Shown: positions 17,631 to 25,764, counted from the stretch's first letter. The stretch is DNA of 48,013 nucleotides from Janthinobacterium sp. ROICE36 (GCF_002869965.1 NZ_PEBS01000045.1:1-48013); one strand, 5' to 3'. Made by a program: numbers and translations. The notes: generated by a model not told the origin, from the letters alone.

Positions 17631-18845
17631 TCAGCTCGCCCGTTCCAGCCTGCGCTGCGTGTGGCGGTACTTGCTCCACACCAGCAGCAGCAACAGCGGC
17701 ATGGCGCCCCCCACGGCGCACAGGGCCGGCCAGCCGCCGGCGGCAAAGCTGGCACTGGCCAGCGCCGAGCCTGCCGACGCGCCGATGAAGCCGCCCGCGA
17801 TGAACACGGTGGTCACGCGTGCCCGCGCATGCGGCGCCAGCTTGTAGATGATGGACTGGTGCGTCACTTGCAAGCCCATCACGCCCATGTCCAGCAGGAC
17901 GATACCGATCAGCAATAACATCAGCGAATGGGCGCCAAAGCCGATCAGGGCCCAGCCCGCGATGGAGGCGACGGCCAGCAGCCACGTGGCCTGGCGCGCG
18001 TAGCCGCGGTCGGCCATGCGGCCCGCCGTGTTGGCGGCGAAGGCGCCCGTGGCGCCCGCCAGACCGAACAGGCCGATCTGCATTTCCGAGTAGTGATACG
18101 GCGCGCCGCTGAGCAAGAAGGTCAGGCCCGTCCAGAACACGCTGAAAGTGCCCAGGCCCAGGCCCGAGAACAGGGCGCGCTGACGCAGCAAGGGTTCCTG
18201 GCGGATGATGTCGGCCAGCGAAGCCATCAGCTTGCCGTACTGCAGTTTGCCACGCGGCGCTTCATTTGGCAGGATGCGGCGCAGCATGACGAGCAGGGCG
18301 GCCACGACGATGGCCGCCAGCACGTAGACGGTGCGCCAGCCGCCGCTGATCTGCGACACCGTGCCGGAGACAGTACGCGCCAGCAAGATGCCCAACAACA
18401 AGCCCGTCATGACGGTGCCCACCATGCGGCCCCGGCTATGGTCGGGCGCATACGAAGCCACCATGGCCGTGACCACCATCAATGCACTGGCCGTGATCCC
18501 CATCAAGACGCTGGCGATGGCGAAGACGATAATATTCTGGCTGGTAGCGGCCAGCAGCAGGGCGCCTATCTTGGCAATCAGCATCCACGTCAGCAACTGG
18601 CGGCGGTTCAGCACGTCGCTGAGGGGGACCAGAAAAACGATGCCCAGCACATAGCCGATCTGTGTGGCCGTGACCAGATAGCCCGCTTGCGGCACACTGA
18701 CGCCAAACGAGGCGGCCAGCATGGACGTGAGCGGCTGCACGTAGTACAGGCTGGCGACGAGCACGCCGGCGGACAGGGCAAATAGCAGGATGCGGGTGGA
18801 GCTCAGCAGGGCGCTGGCATCGACGGAAGATGGTGCAGATTTCAT
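17631..18845 (-). CDS. MFS transporter (drug-efflux type)
   Basis: A 404-residue, 12-helix major-facilitator protein. The loop 2-3 motif A is relaxed (LSDVLNRRQLL), and motif C-like glycines occur in helix 5 (GTVMTGLLLGILLARTVSGTVS), which points to an exporter. The second half opens with LLRQRALFSGLGLGTFSVFWT, typical of the YgaY/NepI-like group. Substrate unknown. The gene stands alone, convergent with the M28 peptidase, and shares its terminator. Confidence 0.85.
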   Translation of the reverse strand: MKSAPSSVDASALLSSTRILLFALSAGVLVASLYYVQPLTSMLAASFGVSVPQAGYLVTATQIGYVLGIVFLVPLSDVLNRRQLLTWMLIAKIGALLLAATSQNIIVFAIASVLMGITASALMVVTAMVASYAPDHSRGRMVGTVMTGLLLGILLARTVSGTVSQISGGWRTVYVLAAIVVAALLVMLRRILPNEAPRGKLQYGKLMASLADIIRQEPLLRQRALFSGLGLGTFSVFWTGLTFLLSGAPYHYSEMQIGLFGLAGATGAFAANTAGRMADRGYARQATWLLAVASIAGWALIGFGAHSLMLLLIGIVLLDMGVMGLQVTHQSIIYKLAPHARARVTTVFIAGGFIGASAGSALASASFAAGGWPALCAVGGAMPLLLLLVWSKYRHTQRRLERAS

Positions 18846-18957
18846 GCGATACGACTTTCTTGGAATGACGCTTTTGGATCAGCATGATAGCGGGGCTGTA
18901 CATTTCTTGCCGGGCAGGGCCGATTTTGCGGTTGGGTGGCAGGTAAAAATGCCAGGT

Positions 18958-18992
18958 AAAAAAATCCCGGCGATCGGTGCCGACGGCCGGGA
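18958..18992 (-). terminator. Terminator of the luciferase-like monooxygenase gene
   Basis: On the minus strand the stem TCCCGGC/GCCGGGA (18992-18986 with 18971-18965) is followed by seven T (18964-18958). It lies about 40 bp after the monooxygenase stop. Confidence 0.75.
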
Positions 18993-19032
18993 AAAGGGTA
19001 TAGAGGGATATACCGAGGAAGGAAACGTTCAG

Positions 19033-20031
19033 TTACTGTTGCTGCGCCAGCTCCGCATGTACTTGCGCCGTGATTTCATACGAGCGCAGCCGGTGCTGGT
19101 GGTCGAAAATTTGCGAGGTAATCATCAGTTCGTCGGCACCTGTTTCGGCAATAAAGGCGGCCATCTTCGCCTTCACCGTGTCCGGCGCGCCGATCGCCGT
19201 GCAGGACAGGACGGAGTCGAGCATGGCGCGTTCCTGCGGGCCCAGCTGTTCCAGATAGCCGGGCACGGGCGCTTGCAAGCGCGACGGGCGGCCCGTGCGC
19301 AGGTTCACGAATGCCTGCTGCATCGACGTGGCGCGCAGGTGCGCCTGCGCATCCGTGTCGGCGGCAAACACGTTAAAGCCCAGCATCACGTAGGGTTTGG
19401 CCAATTGTTTGGAAGGCTTGAAGTGTTCGCGGTAATACGCCACGGCTTGCAGCATCATTTGCGGCGCGAAGTGCGAGGCGAACGCATACGGCAAGCCCAG
19501 GTGGGCGGCCAGCTGGGCGCCGAACAGGCTCGAACCGAGTATCCATACGGGCACTTTCGCGCCCTTGCCGGGCACGGCCAGCACGCGCTGGCGCGGCTCG
19601 TCGGACATGTAGTCGATCAATTCCAGCACGTCTTGCGGGAACTGCTCGGCGTCGGACTGCAGGTCGCGGCGCAGCGCGCGCGCCGTCGTCTGATCGGAGC
19701 CGGGCGCGCGGCCCAGTCCCAGGTCAATGCGGCCCGGGTGCAGTGCTTCCAGCGTGCCGAACTGTTCTGCGATGACCAGCGGCGAGTGGTTCGGCAGCAT
19801 GACGCCGCCCGCACCCACGCGGATGGTCTTGGTGCCGGCTGCCACATGGGCGATGACGACGGCCGTGGCGGCGCTGGCGATGCCGGGCATGCCGTGGTGT
19901 TCGGCCAGCCAGTAGCGGTTGTAGCCCCAGCGTTCGCCGTGCTGCGCGAGGTCCAGCGTATTCTTGAACGATTGGCTGGCGTTGCTGCCTTCGGCGATGG
20001 GCGCGAGGTCGAGTATGGAAAATGGAATCAT
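19033..20031 (-). CDS. LLM-class flavin-dependent oxidoreductase (YhbW-like)
   Basis: A 332-residue bacterial-luciferase-like TIM barrel. It starts with PFSILDLAPIAEG and has the family motifs RYWLAEHHGMPGIAS (residues about 40-54), GGVMLPNHSPLVIAEQF, HPGRIDLGLGRAPGSD and PVWILGSSLFGAQLAA. These match the E. coli YhbW subgroup of FMNH2-using alkanal monooxygenase-like proteins. The substrate is not deducible. Single gene with its own terminator. The 179 bp upstream of its start holds no other gene that I can see. Confidence 0.9.
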   Translation of the reverse strand: MIPFSILDLAPIAEGSNASQSFKNTLDLAQHGERWGYNRYWLAEHHGMPGIASAATAVVIAHVAAGTKTIRVGAGGVMLPNHSPLVIAEQFGTLEALHPGRIDLGLGRAPGSDQTTARALRRDLQSDAEQFPQDVLELIDYMSDEPRQRVLAVPGKGAKVPVWILGSSLFGAQLAAHLGLPYAFASHFAPQMMLQAVAYYREHFKPSKQLAKPYVMLGFNVFAADTDAQAHLRATSMQQAFVNLRTGRPSRLQAPVPGYLEQLGPQERAMLDSVLSCTAIGAPDTVKAKMAAFIAETGADELMITSQIFDHQHRLRSYEITAQVHAELAQQQ

Positions 20032-20210
20032 GGTAGCGATATCGGGACGTGGAGGAAAATCACAATGGACGATTTGTCTGTCCCCTGACGCTGGCAGGGT
20101 CAGCCGAGACAGCGTGGCGGGGAAGACAGGCTGTGCACATGATAATGCGAATCGGGAATTTGCGTACTGATCGGTAAAAAACTCGTATCGATGGCAAATT
20201 GGTGTCGGCG

Positions 20211-20542
20211 ATGCTAGCTTGTGCCTCGCCTCTTGATACGCCCCGCCAAGTTCAAAAAACCTGTCCCGCGGCGCTGGAAGCGGCTATTCCGCTCGTGCTG
20301 CAGCAGGTGCAGATCGGCGCGCCGTCGCTGCAGACGTGCGCGCCGCAGATTCCCACTTTATTGGCCGTCTTCTGGCACTACACGGGTATGCTGCATCCGC
20401 AACCGGTCGCCATTGGCGGTGCTGTCAATGCATGCCGCACACGGTGTGCACAGGGCATTCCGAATACGAGTTCATCACGGAAAAACCGCTGCTGCTGAAC
20501 CTGCAGAAGGTCACGGCCGGGCTGATCGAGCGGGCGAAATAG
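20211..20542 (+). pseudogene. Possible frameshifted gene of unknown family
   Basis: Two adjoining frames look coding, with G/C-rich third positions. The first runs from about 20211 to 20427 (it includes LDTPRQVQKTCPAALEAAIP, then VFWHYTGMLHPQPVAIGGAVN). The second, shifted by one base, runs from about 20428 to a stop at 20542 (MPHTVCTGHSEYEF, then ITEKPLLLNLQKVTAGLIER). Joined, they would give about 110 residues. I do not recognise the family. There is no good ribosome site at the 5' end. This could be a decayed gene or one with a sequencing indel near 20427. Confidence 0.35.
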
Positions 20543-20653
20543 CCGCTTGTAAAAATAGAAGGAAGTCATAGACTGCAAGCCTGAGACGAAGCCGGGCGCC
20601 GAACTTTTTATGCGCATGCGGGTCTGACGTTTCCATATAGGAAGGGAGCAGCT

Positions 20654-20740
20654 ATGCATGAACAACAGGAGGCCCGGCTGGCGCCAGGCAAGGCAGGCGG
20701 GGCGGTACCGCGCCTGAAGCCGGACGAGGGGCGGTCATGA
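20654..20740 (+). CDS. 28-residue leader ORF coupled to the M24-like gene
   Basis: ATG at 20654 lies behind a good purine-rich site (GGAAGGGAG). The peptide reads MHEQQEARLAPGKAGG, then AVPRLKPDEGRS. Its stop overlaps the start of the next gene as ATGA (20737-20740). Such an arrangement usually couples translation of two genes, or lets a short ORF set access to the downstream start. The next gene lacks a strong site of its own apart from GAGGGG inside this ORF. Not recognised as a family; low complexity and charged. Confidence 0.5.
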   Translation: MHEQQEARLAPGKAGGAVPRLKPDEGRS

Positions 20741-21864
20741 ACTGGCCGCTGGAACGGGAAGTGGCGCACAAGCTGGCGCAGATGCGGGGCTGGCTGGAGC
20801 AGGAGCGTGCCGGTGCCGTGCGCCTGCGTGGCGTGGACTGGTTTGCGTGGGCCACGGCGGGCGCGTCGAACAGCCATAGCCATACGACCGAGTGCGGCTG
20901 CGCGGAAGTGCTGGTGACGCGTGACGCCGCCTATATCCTGACGGACGAGGCCGAAGCCATGCGCATGCGCGAAGAAGAAGTGCGCGGGCCATGGACGTGG
21001 CAAGTGTCGCCCTGGATGCAGCCGCAGCTGTATGAGTTGCGCGAGCATTTCGTGCAGCATGCGGCCGGGGGGGCGCCGGTCTTGTCCGACCGGCCAGGCT
21101 TGCACGAACGCAGCCTCCCCGTGGCCCTGCGTGAAGAGCGGCTGGTGCTGCTGGAATCGGAGCAGCAGCGCTATCGCCAGGTAGGGCAGCTGGCTGCCGG
21201 CGCGGCTGCGGATGCGCTGCGCCAGGCCCGTCCCGGCTGGAGCGAGCAGGAACTGGCTGCCGCCTGCGTGCGCGCGCTGTGGCTGCGGGGCTTGCAGGCC
21301 GTGCATGTGCTGGTCAGCGGCGAGGAGCGCCAACAGCGGTATCGGCGCGCGCCGCCGGCCCAGGTGGTGCTGGGCAGGCAAGCCGTACTGGCCTTGTGCG
21401 CGCGGCGTTTCGGCCTGTGTGCCAGCCTCAGTCGTCAACGACGCTTCGGCCCGGCGCAGCGTCGCGCCGATGGCGCGGCGGTGGCCATGGACGATGCCGA
21501 TGCCGCCATGCTGGCGCTGGAAGCGGTGGCGCTCGACGCTTGCGAAACGGGCCATGCGCTGAGCATGGTGTATCACGCGCTCGACAGCGCCTACGCATAT
21601 GCCGGCCAGCCCGACACGGTGCGCAGCAGCCGGCAGGGCGGCATCCATGGTTACCTGGCGCCCGAAGTGGCGGCCGGCGCACACACGGAAATCATCCTCA
21701 AGCGTGGCATGGCGCTGGCCTTCCACCCCAGCTTGCCAGGCAGATCGGTGGAAGACACCTTTTTGCTCGACGGCAGCCAATTGCACAACCTGACGCACGA
21801 CCCGGCCTGGCCCTCGGCCGTGGTGCAGGGGCGCAGCCGCCCGCTGACCCTGGCCTTGGCTTGA
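20737..21864 (+). CDS. M24-fold (Xaa-Pro peptidase/creatinase-like) protein lacking most metal ligands
   Basis: A 375-residue protein with the two-domain M24 layout. The N-terminal creatinase-like part runs about 1-150 (VRLRGVDWFAWATAGASN, then CAEVLVTRDAAYILTDE). The pita-bread half runs about 160-370. The C-terminal part keeps family landmarks: SRQGGIHGYLAPEV where the enzymes have HHQGG-x-GY, and FHPSLPGRSVEDTFLL where they have NPS..G..EDT. Of the five usual ligands (D, D, H, E, E) I can place only the last Glu. The first two Asp positions read CARR and ASLSR, the His is Ser and the first Glu is His. It is therefore probably a non-catalytic homologue. The function is unknown. Confidence 0.65.
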   Translation: MNWPLEREVAHKLAQMRGWLEQERAGAVRLRGVDWFAWATAGASNSHSHTTECGCAEVLVTRDAAYILTDEAEAMRMREEEVRGPWTWQVSPWMQPQLYELREHFVQHAAGGAPVLSDRPGLHERSLPVALREERLVLLESEQQRYRQVGQLAAGAAADALRQARPGWSEQELAAACVRALWLRGLQAVHVLVSGEERQQRYRRAPPAQVVLGRQAVLALCARRFGLCASLSRQRRFGPAQRRADGAAVAMDDADAAMLALEAVALDACETGHALSMVYHALDSAYAYAGQPDTVRSSRQGGIHGYLAPEVAAGAHTEIILKRGMALAFHPSLPGRSVEDTFLLDGSQLHNLTHDPAWPSAVVQGRSRPLTLALA

Positions 21865-21915
21865 TACGGCCCTGTGTGCAAAAAATCTGTACGCAGCGGC
21901 CAGCCCCGGCCCCTG

Positions 21916-22080
21916 TCAATAGCGCTGCAACACGCCTGTTTGCACGCTGACCCGCTCGCCAATCTGGAACGCGGGGCGGGTATTTTGCATGAAGCTGCGC
22001 ACCAGGCTGGCATTGTCCATGGCGTGACACGCCACCAGCACGGTGCAGCCCAGGCCGGCCAGCCGCCGGGTTTTTTTCGA
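21916..22080 (-). pseudogene. Lipoprotein-like ORF without a start codon
   Basis: The minus strand carries a 54-codon open frame that reads SKKTRRLAGLGCTVLVACHA and ends with PAFQIGERVSVQTGVLQRY. It looks like a short lipoprotein: basic start, hydrophobic core and lipobox LVAC. A ribosome-site-like AAAAGGA lies 5 nt before the codon TCG (22080-22078) exactly where ATG would be expected, followed by AAA AAA ACC. Nothing usable as a start is in place, so the gene seems silenced by a change at the initiation codon, or the sequence has an error there. No family recognised. The rest of the 21865-22302 gap holds only a weak 36-codon frame upstream. Confidence 0.4.
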
Positions 22081-22302
22081 TCTTATCCTTTTCTCATGGT
22101 CGAATACTCGGGGGCATCACCCGCAGTGATGCCGATCGCCGCGATGGCTGTATCTAAGAGCATGGCGCAGCCGGGATGTTCGGCAGCCGTCATGAGTGAT
22201 TGCGCTAGATCAAGCGTCTAATTGGCGTGCTTGGTATAAACGATGCTGGCAATCGCCATTTGTGCACCTGCACGTTTCCTCACTGTTGAATAGGGAGAAA
22301 AA

Positions 22303-22581
22303 ATGTCATCTGGTCCTACCGCAAAACTGATCGATGAGTTGGTGCTGTCCGTCGTCGGCACTGCGCGCGATGCCCGTGCGTGCCATGTACTGACCCAGGC
22401 CTTGCATGGCTTGGTGCGGCTGGCGCGCTCGGAACAGTTGCTGGACATGCAGCGCGATGCGGCACGCGCCGTGGGCGCCGGCAGCCGGCGCGAGATGCGT
22501 GCCCTGATGCGGCGCCTGGGCGCGCGCAGCCAGGGGCAGTTGCGACTGGCATTGCAGGATAGCGTAGCGGACCGCGCCTGA
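22303..22581 (+). CDS. Small helical protein of unknown function
   Basis: A 92-residue protein beginning MSSGPTAKLIDELVLSVVG, preceded by AGGGAG 6 nt before ATG. It is predicted to be mostly alpha-helical and rich in Arg and Ala (RRLGARSQGQLRLALQDS at the end), pI basic. No signal peptide and no membrane segment. The base composition and third-position bias fit the neighbours, which supports a real gene. The family is not recognised. It is convergent with the VanZ-like gene, 19 bp away. Confidence 0.65.
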   Translation: MSSGPTAKLIDELVLSVVGTARDARACHVLTQALHGLVRLARSEQLLDMQRDAARAVGAGSRREMRALMRRLGARSQGQLRLALQDSVADRA

Positions 22582-22600
22582 CGGGCGGTCACGCGCCCGT

Positions 22601-23026
22601 TCATGCTTCGGGCAGCGGCGCGCCCTTGCCGAGGGCAGCGGCGACCATTTTGGGCCAGAGGAAATACAGCGGCAGGCAGACCGCTGCTGCGGCCGTGATA
22701 TCGACCACCCAGTCGCTGACGGCGCCATGGCGGTAAGGCAGGAAACTCTGGATGAATTCGTCCAGCGCGCCCATGGCCGCCACCATCAGCACCGACAGCA
22801 GCGCCCGGCGCGCCATGCTGCCGCCCGTGCCGCTGAACAGGATCAGGGCCAGCACGCCATAACCGAGCGAATGCAGCACGCCGCCCGAGGCATATAGACC
22901 CACGTCCGCGCGCACGCCGGGTATGTCGCCGATCAAAATCAGCAGGGCATATAGCAGTAGCGCGGTGCGGTAGCGCAGGCGTGCGTGGCGGTCGGCAAAA
23001 CAGAGTTCGAGCAATGGTGCAGGCAT
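22601..23026 (-). CDS. VanZ-like membrane protein
   Basis: A 141-residue protein with four hydrophobic segments (about 20-38, 45-65, 72-90 and 105-128). Near residue 87 it carries DEFIQSFLPYRHGAVSDWVVD, the VanZ-family signature (D-E-x-x-Q-x-F-x-P-x-R-x-x-x-x-x-D). VanZ-like proteins confer low-level teicoplanin resistance in enterococci, but in Gram-negatives their role is unknown. ATG at 23026 has no good ribosome site. The gene appears monocistronic, separated from the genes above by tandem terminators. Confidence 0.75.
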   Translation of the reverse strand: MPAPLLELCFADRHARLRYRTALLLYALLILIGDIPGVRADVGLYASGGVLHSLGYGVLALILFSGTGGSMARRALLSVLMVAAMGALDEFIQSFLPYRHGAVSDWVVDITAAAAVCLPLYFLWPKMVAAALGKGAPLPEA

Positions 23027-23113
23027 GGTGCGTCAGGACAGATGGAAAGGCAGTCACCATATCATGTGCATGGCGGGCCGCCGTGTTTTTGTGCAAGAGC
23101 CTGCCGTACAGGC

Positions 23114-23159
23114 AAAAAAAGGCCCGCGGGACGCGGGCCAAAAACCCAAATGAGTGGGT
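23114..23159 (-). terminator. Tandem Rho-independent terminators
   Basis: Minus strand, in order: ACCCA/TGGGT with loop CTCATT and T5 (23159-23140), then GGCCCGCG/CGCGGGCC with a 3-nt loop and T7 (23139-23114). The second is very stable. They end a minus-strand transcript that begins in the gap above the VanZ-like gene. Confidence 0.8.
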
Positions 23160-23294
23160 CAAGAGTTGAGAGTTGCTCGGTACTTCCCATGTCGCCCGCC
23201 TTGCCGGCGCGCGCCACAGTCATGAAAGGGGAGTGGTGTGCCATCGCAGCACACCTGTCTGTAGTCAGGCATATCGGTTGCCTGTACAGCAGAT
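23114..23294 (-). ncRNA. Candidate small RNA of about 180 nt
   Basis: On the minus strand a -10-like TATACT (23306-23301) is followed by a 180-nt stretch ending in two stacked terminators. Inside is a strong hairpin GGTGTGC/GCACACC (23255-23249 with 23241-23235, 7-nt loop) followed by a C-rich single strand (ACTCCCCTTTC). A 37-codon frame within it (MPDYRQVCCDGTPLPF...) uses codons rare for this genome (AGA, ACA, CGA), so I favour a non-coding transcript. No Rfam family is recognised and the -35 is poor. The first 12 nt (GCTGTACAGGC) could pair with GCCTGTAC just past the last T-tract. Confidence 0.35.
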
Positions 23295-23418
23295 GAAGCA
23301 AGTATAGGGGGCGAACATGACGGGCTGATGACACGCCGCAACATTTTTTTGCGGCAGGCAGAATGACCGGGAAAATTGTGGGATATGGCAATAATGGCCA
23401 TGTTTCAGCAGGGGCAGC

Positions 23419-23449
23419 AAAAAAAAAGCCCGCTGGTGAAAGCGGGCTT
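23419..23449 (-). terminator. Terminator below the SDR gene
   Basis: Minus strand stem AAGCCCGCT/AGCGGGCTT (23449-23441 with 23434-23426), 6-nt loop, then nine T (23427-23419). It is about 125 nt after the SDR stop. The intervening RNA can form a short stem (CTATT/AATAG) exposing CTCCTCC in its loop. Confidence 0.8.
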
Positions 23450-23572
23450 AAAACTATTTTCTTGGAGGAGAATAGTGGAGACAGGTGCATTATGCTGCGT
23501 CGCACGATATGTGTCTAATGATCTTTTTAAATATACATTATTCTTTTTTGATATAACTCTGCCGTTTTACTC

Positions 23573-24337
23573 TCACTCCTTCACGGCCACCGTGTAGTTG
23601 AGCGCCATGCGTCCGCCATCGACATAGATGGTCTGGCCCGTCATGTAGCTGGCGTCGTCGCTGGCCAGGAAGGCGGCGATGCCGGCCACTTCTTCCGGTT
23701 CGCCGCAGCGGCCCAATGGGGTGCGCGACAGGATAGTGTGGCGCGCTTGCGGGCTCGACAGCACCGCTTGCTTGGCCAGTTCCGTCAGGATGGTGCCCGG
23801 GCCGATGCCGTTCACGCGCACGCCGTGCGAGGCGAGATTCAAAGCCATGACCTTGGTCAGCTGGTTGATCGCGCCTTTCGACACCACATACGGCACCTGG
23901 TTCGGAATGGCCAGTTCCGCATTCACGCTGGACATATTGATGATGCAGCCGCTGTTGCGCTTGACCATCTCGCGCGCCACGGCCTGGCCGCACAGGAACA
24001 TCGATTTCAGGTTGATGCGCATGACCCTGTCGAAATCGTCTTCGCAGACGTCGAGGAAATCGGCCGCGTGCGTGACGCCCGCATTGTTAATGAGGATATC
24101 GATGTGGCCGAACTGGGCCAGGGTTTCCTTCAGCATGGCGTCCACGTCCGCCTTCTGGCTGACGTCGGCGCAAAAGAAGCGCGCCTGTGGGCCGAGGGCG
24201 GCTGCCGCCTGCACGCCTTCTTCCTTGATGTCGACCAGCATCACCTGCGCCCCTTCGGCGATCAGGCGGGTGGCGCAGGCCAGGCCGATGCCTTGCGTGG
24301 CGCCCGTGACGATGGCGGTTTGATTGATCAGTTTCAT
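23573..24337 (-). CDS. Short-chain dehydrogenase/reductase
   Basis: A 254-residue classical SDR. ATG at 24337 follows GAGGAG 6 nt upstream. It has cofactor motif TGATQGIG at 11-18, D36 after beta-2 (VDIK, suggesting NAD preference), CADV at 57-60, NNAG at 84-87 and catalytic S137, Y150 and K154 (SSVNA then YVVSK). The substrate is not clear. The enzyme resembles sugar or polyol and 3-oxoacyl reductases of the FabG-like group. There is no operon partner: a terminator lies downstream and the TPM gene upstream ends 87 bp away on the same strand, without obvious functional link. Confidence 0.9.
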   Translation of the reverse strand: MKLINQTAIVTGATQGIGLACATRLIAEGAQVMLVDIKEEGVQAAAALGPQARFFCADVSQKADVDAMLKETLAQFGHIDILINNAGVTHAADFLDVCEDDFDRVMRINLKSMFLCGQAVAREMVKRNSGCIINMSSVNAELAIPNQVPYVVSKGAINQLTKVMALNLASHGVRVNGIGPGTILTELAKQAVLSSPQARHTILSRTPLGRCGEPEEVAGIAAFLASDDASYMTGQTIYVDGGRMALNYTVAVKE

Positions 24338-24423
24338 GTGTGCTCCTCGGCGGTAATAGGGGCCGCGCTGCCCAGCCTGCCAGCCTGCGCGGCAATGGGC
24401 AGATTTTAATCCCTGGGCAGGAA

Positions 24424-24945
24424 TCAGAGGAGGATGGGTTCGTTCGGCAACTGGTTGCCGCGCGCGCCATCGGCGGGGAAGTGGCTTTGCAACAAGGTAT
24501 TCAGTTGCTGCAAAGCGTAGAGCGTGCTGTCGTGGTAATTGCCATCCTTGAAACCGCTGGTCATGGTGCGGCACACGCCTTGCCACTGTTCCGGCGTGAC
24601 GCGCCGGCCCACGTGGCGGTCGGCCACGATATCGACTTGGTGCTCGGCCAGGTTGATATAGATCAGTACGCCAACATTGTCTTCCGTATCCCACACGCCA
24701 TACTGGGCGAACAGTTCGCGCGCCCGCTCGCGGTTGCTCACGCCATGGTAAGCCATGCCCGGTGTCAAGGCTGCCTCGACGATCAGGCGCACTTCCGCCT
24801 GGTGCATGGCTTCACCGTCGGCAATGGCCGTCTCGATGGCTTTCAGGGTGCGTTCGGGAAACGCCTGGCGCGCCGTCGCCGGCGTGCCGCGCAAATGCTT
24901 CAAGGCGCGTCCGCAGCGTTGTCCAAATGATAGTTGTTTCTTCAT
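24424..24945 (-). CDS. TPM-domain protein (second of a pair)
   Basis: A 173-residue protein. ATG at 24945 overlaps the stop of the upstream TPM gene as TAATG and has GGGAG 7 nt before it; a TTG two codons earlier is possible but less likely. The TPM fold is clear: ERTLKAIETAIADGEAMHQAEVRL, GVWDTEDNVGVLIYINLAEHQVDIVADRHVG and the Cys/Trp-containing VTPEQWQGVCRTM helix. It lacks a signal peptide and membrane anchor, unlike its partner. TPM (DUF477) domains occur next to LemA in many bacteria and are linked to membrane-associated or photosystem-repair functions, but the role here is unproven. Confidence 0.82.
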   Translation of the reverse strand: MKKQLSFGQRCGRALKHLRGTPATARQAFPERTLKAIETAIADGEAMHQAEVRLIVEAALTPGMAYHGVSNRERARELFAQYGVWDTEDNVGVLIYINLAEHQVDIVADRHVGRRVTPEQWQGVCRTMTSGFKDGNYHDSTLYALQQLNTLLQSHFPADGARGNQLPNEPILL

Positions 24946-25763
24946 TACCAATCTCCCGAGGCGCCGCCGCCGTCAAAACCGCCGCCGCCGCCACCGAAAC
25001 CACCGCCGCCACCGCCACCGCCAAAACCGCCGCCGCCACCACGGTTGTTCAGCGCCTGGCTCAAAATGCTGCCCAGTACGACACCCGTGGCGCCGCTGGA
25101 CCAATTGGTGCCGCGCTGCAGCCGGGTCGGCCCGCCGCGCGAGCGGAACACGGTCAGCACGACGAGGAAGCCGAAGAACAGCAGCGGCAGCCAGAAGGTC
25201 ATGCCGCCCGCTTCCACCGTGGCCGGTGCTTTCTGCTGTGCGGGAGCGGGGAATTGCTCCTGGTTCAGCAGGGTGGCAATCGCGCCCACGCCAGCGACCA
25301 GGCCGCCATAGAAATCGTTCTGCTTGAAATGCGGGGCGATGATGTCTTGCAAGATGCGTTTCGATTGCGCATCCGTCAGCACGCCCTGCACGCGACGGCC
25401 CGCTTCGATGCGCAGGCGGCGCAGGGATGATGGATTGTCTTTCGCCACCATCAGCAGCACGCCGTCGTCGACGCCCTTGCGGCCCAGCTTCCAGGCATCC
25501 GTCACGCGGATGCTGTATTGCTCGATGGCTTCCGGTTGCGTGCTCTTGACCAGCAGCACGGCGATCTGGCTGCCCGTCTTGGCTTCATAGTCGGCCAGCA
25601 CGCCTTCCAGCGCCGCTTTCTGCCCGGCGTTGAGCATGCCGGCGTTGTCCGTCACGCGCGCGGCCAGCGGCGGCACGCCTTGCAAGTCCTGTGCGCTGGC
25701 GGGCAGGCTGGTGCACAGCAGCAGCGCCGTCGCCAGCGCCGCCAGATAAGACCAGGCTTTCAT
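24945..25763 (-). CDS. TPM-domain membrane protein with Gly-rich tail (YgcG-like)
   Basis: I start at ATG 25763, one base after the lemA stop, because it begins a clear signal peptide (MKAWSYLAALATALLLCTSLPASA). The protein has 272 residues. A periplasmic TPM domain runs about 35-165 (RVTDNAGMLNAGQKAALEGVL, then GRKGVDDGVLLMVAKDN). One membrane helix follows (FWLPLLFFGFLVVLTVF). The tail is about 35 residues of almost pure glycine with a few Phe, ending GGGASGDW. This is the standard YgcG layout. It sits in the lemA-tpm-tpm operon and is translationally coupled on both sides. Confidence 0.88.
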   Translation of the reverse strand: MKAWSYLAALATALLLCTSLPASAQDLQGVPPLAARVTDNAGMLNAGQKAALEGVLADYEAKTGSQIAVLLVKSTQPEAIEQYSIRVTDAWKLGRKGVDDGVLLMVAKDNPSSLRRLRIEAGRRVQGVLTDAQSKRILQDIIAPHFKQNDFYGGLVAGVGAIATLLNQEQFPAPAQQKAPATVEAGGMTFWLPLLFFGFLVVLTVFRSRGGPTRLQRGTNWSSGATGVVLGSILSQALNNRGGGGGFGGGGGGGGFGGGGGGFDGGGASGDW

Positions 25764-25764
25764 C

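Noticed and set aside
20032..20210. Possible promoter or RNA gene between the monooxygenase and the frameshifted ORF
   Set aside because: No hairpin, no tRNA-like fold and no promoter pair that I would trust.
24950..25065. Dense GCC/ACC-type repeats that could look like a CRISPR or satellite array
   Set aside because: They are the codons of the glycine tail of the TPM membrane protein, with no spacers and an intact frame.
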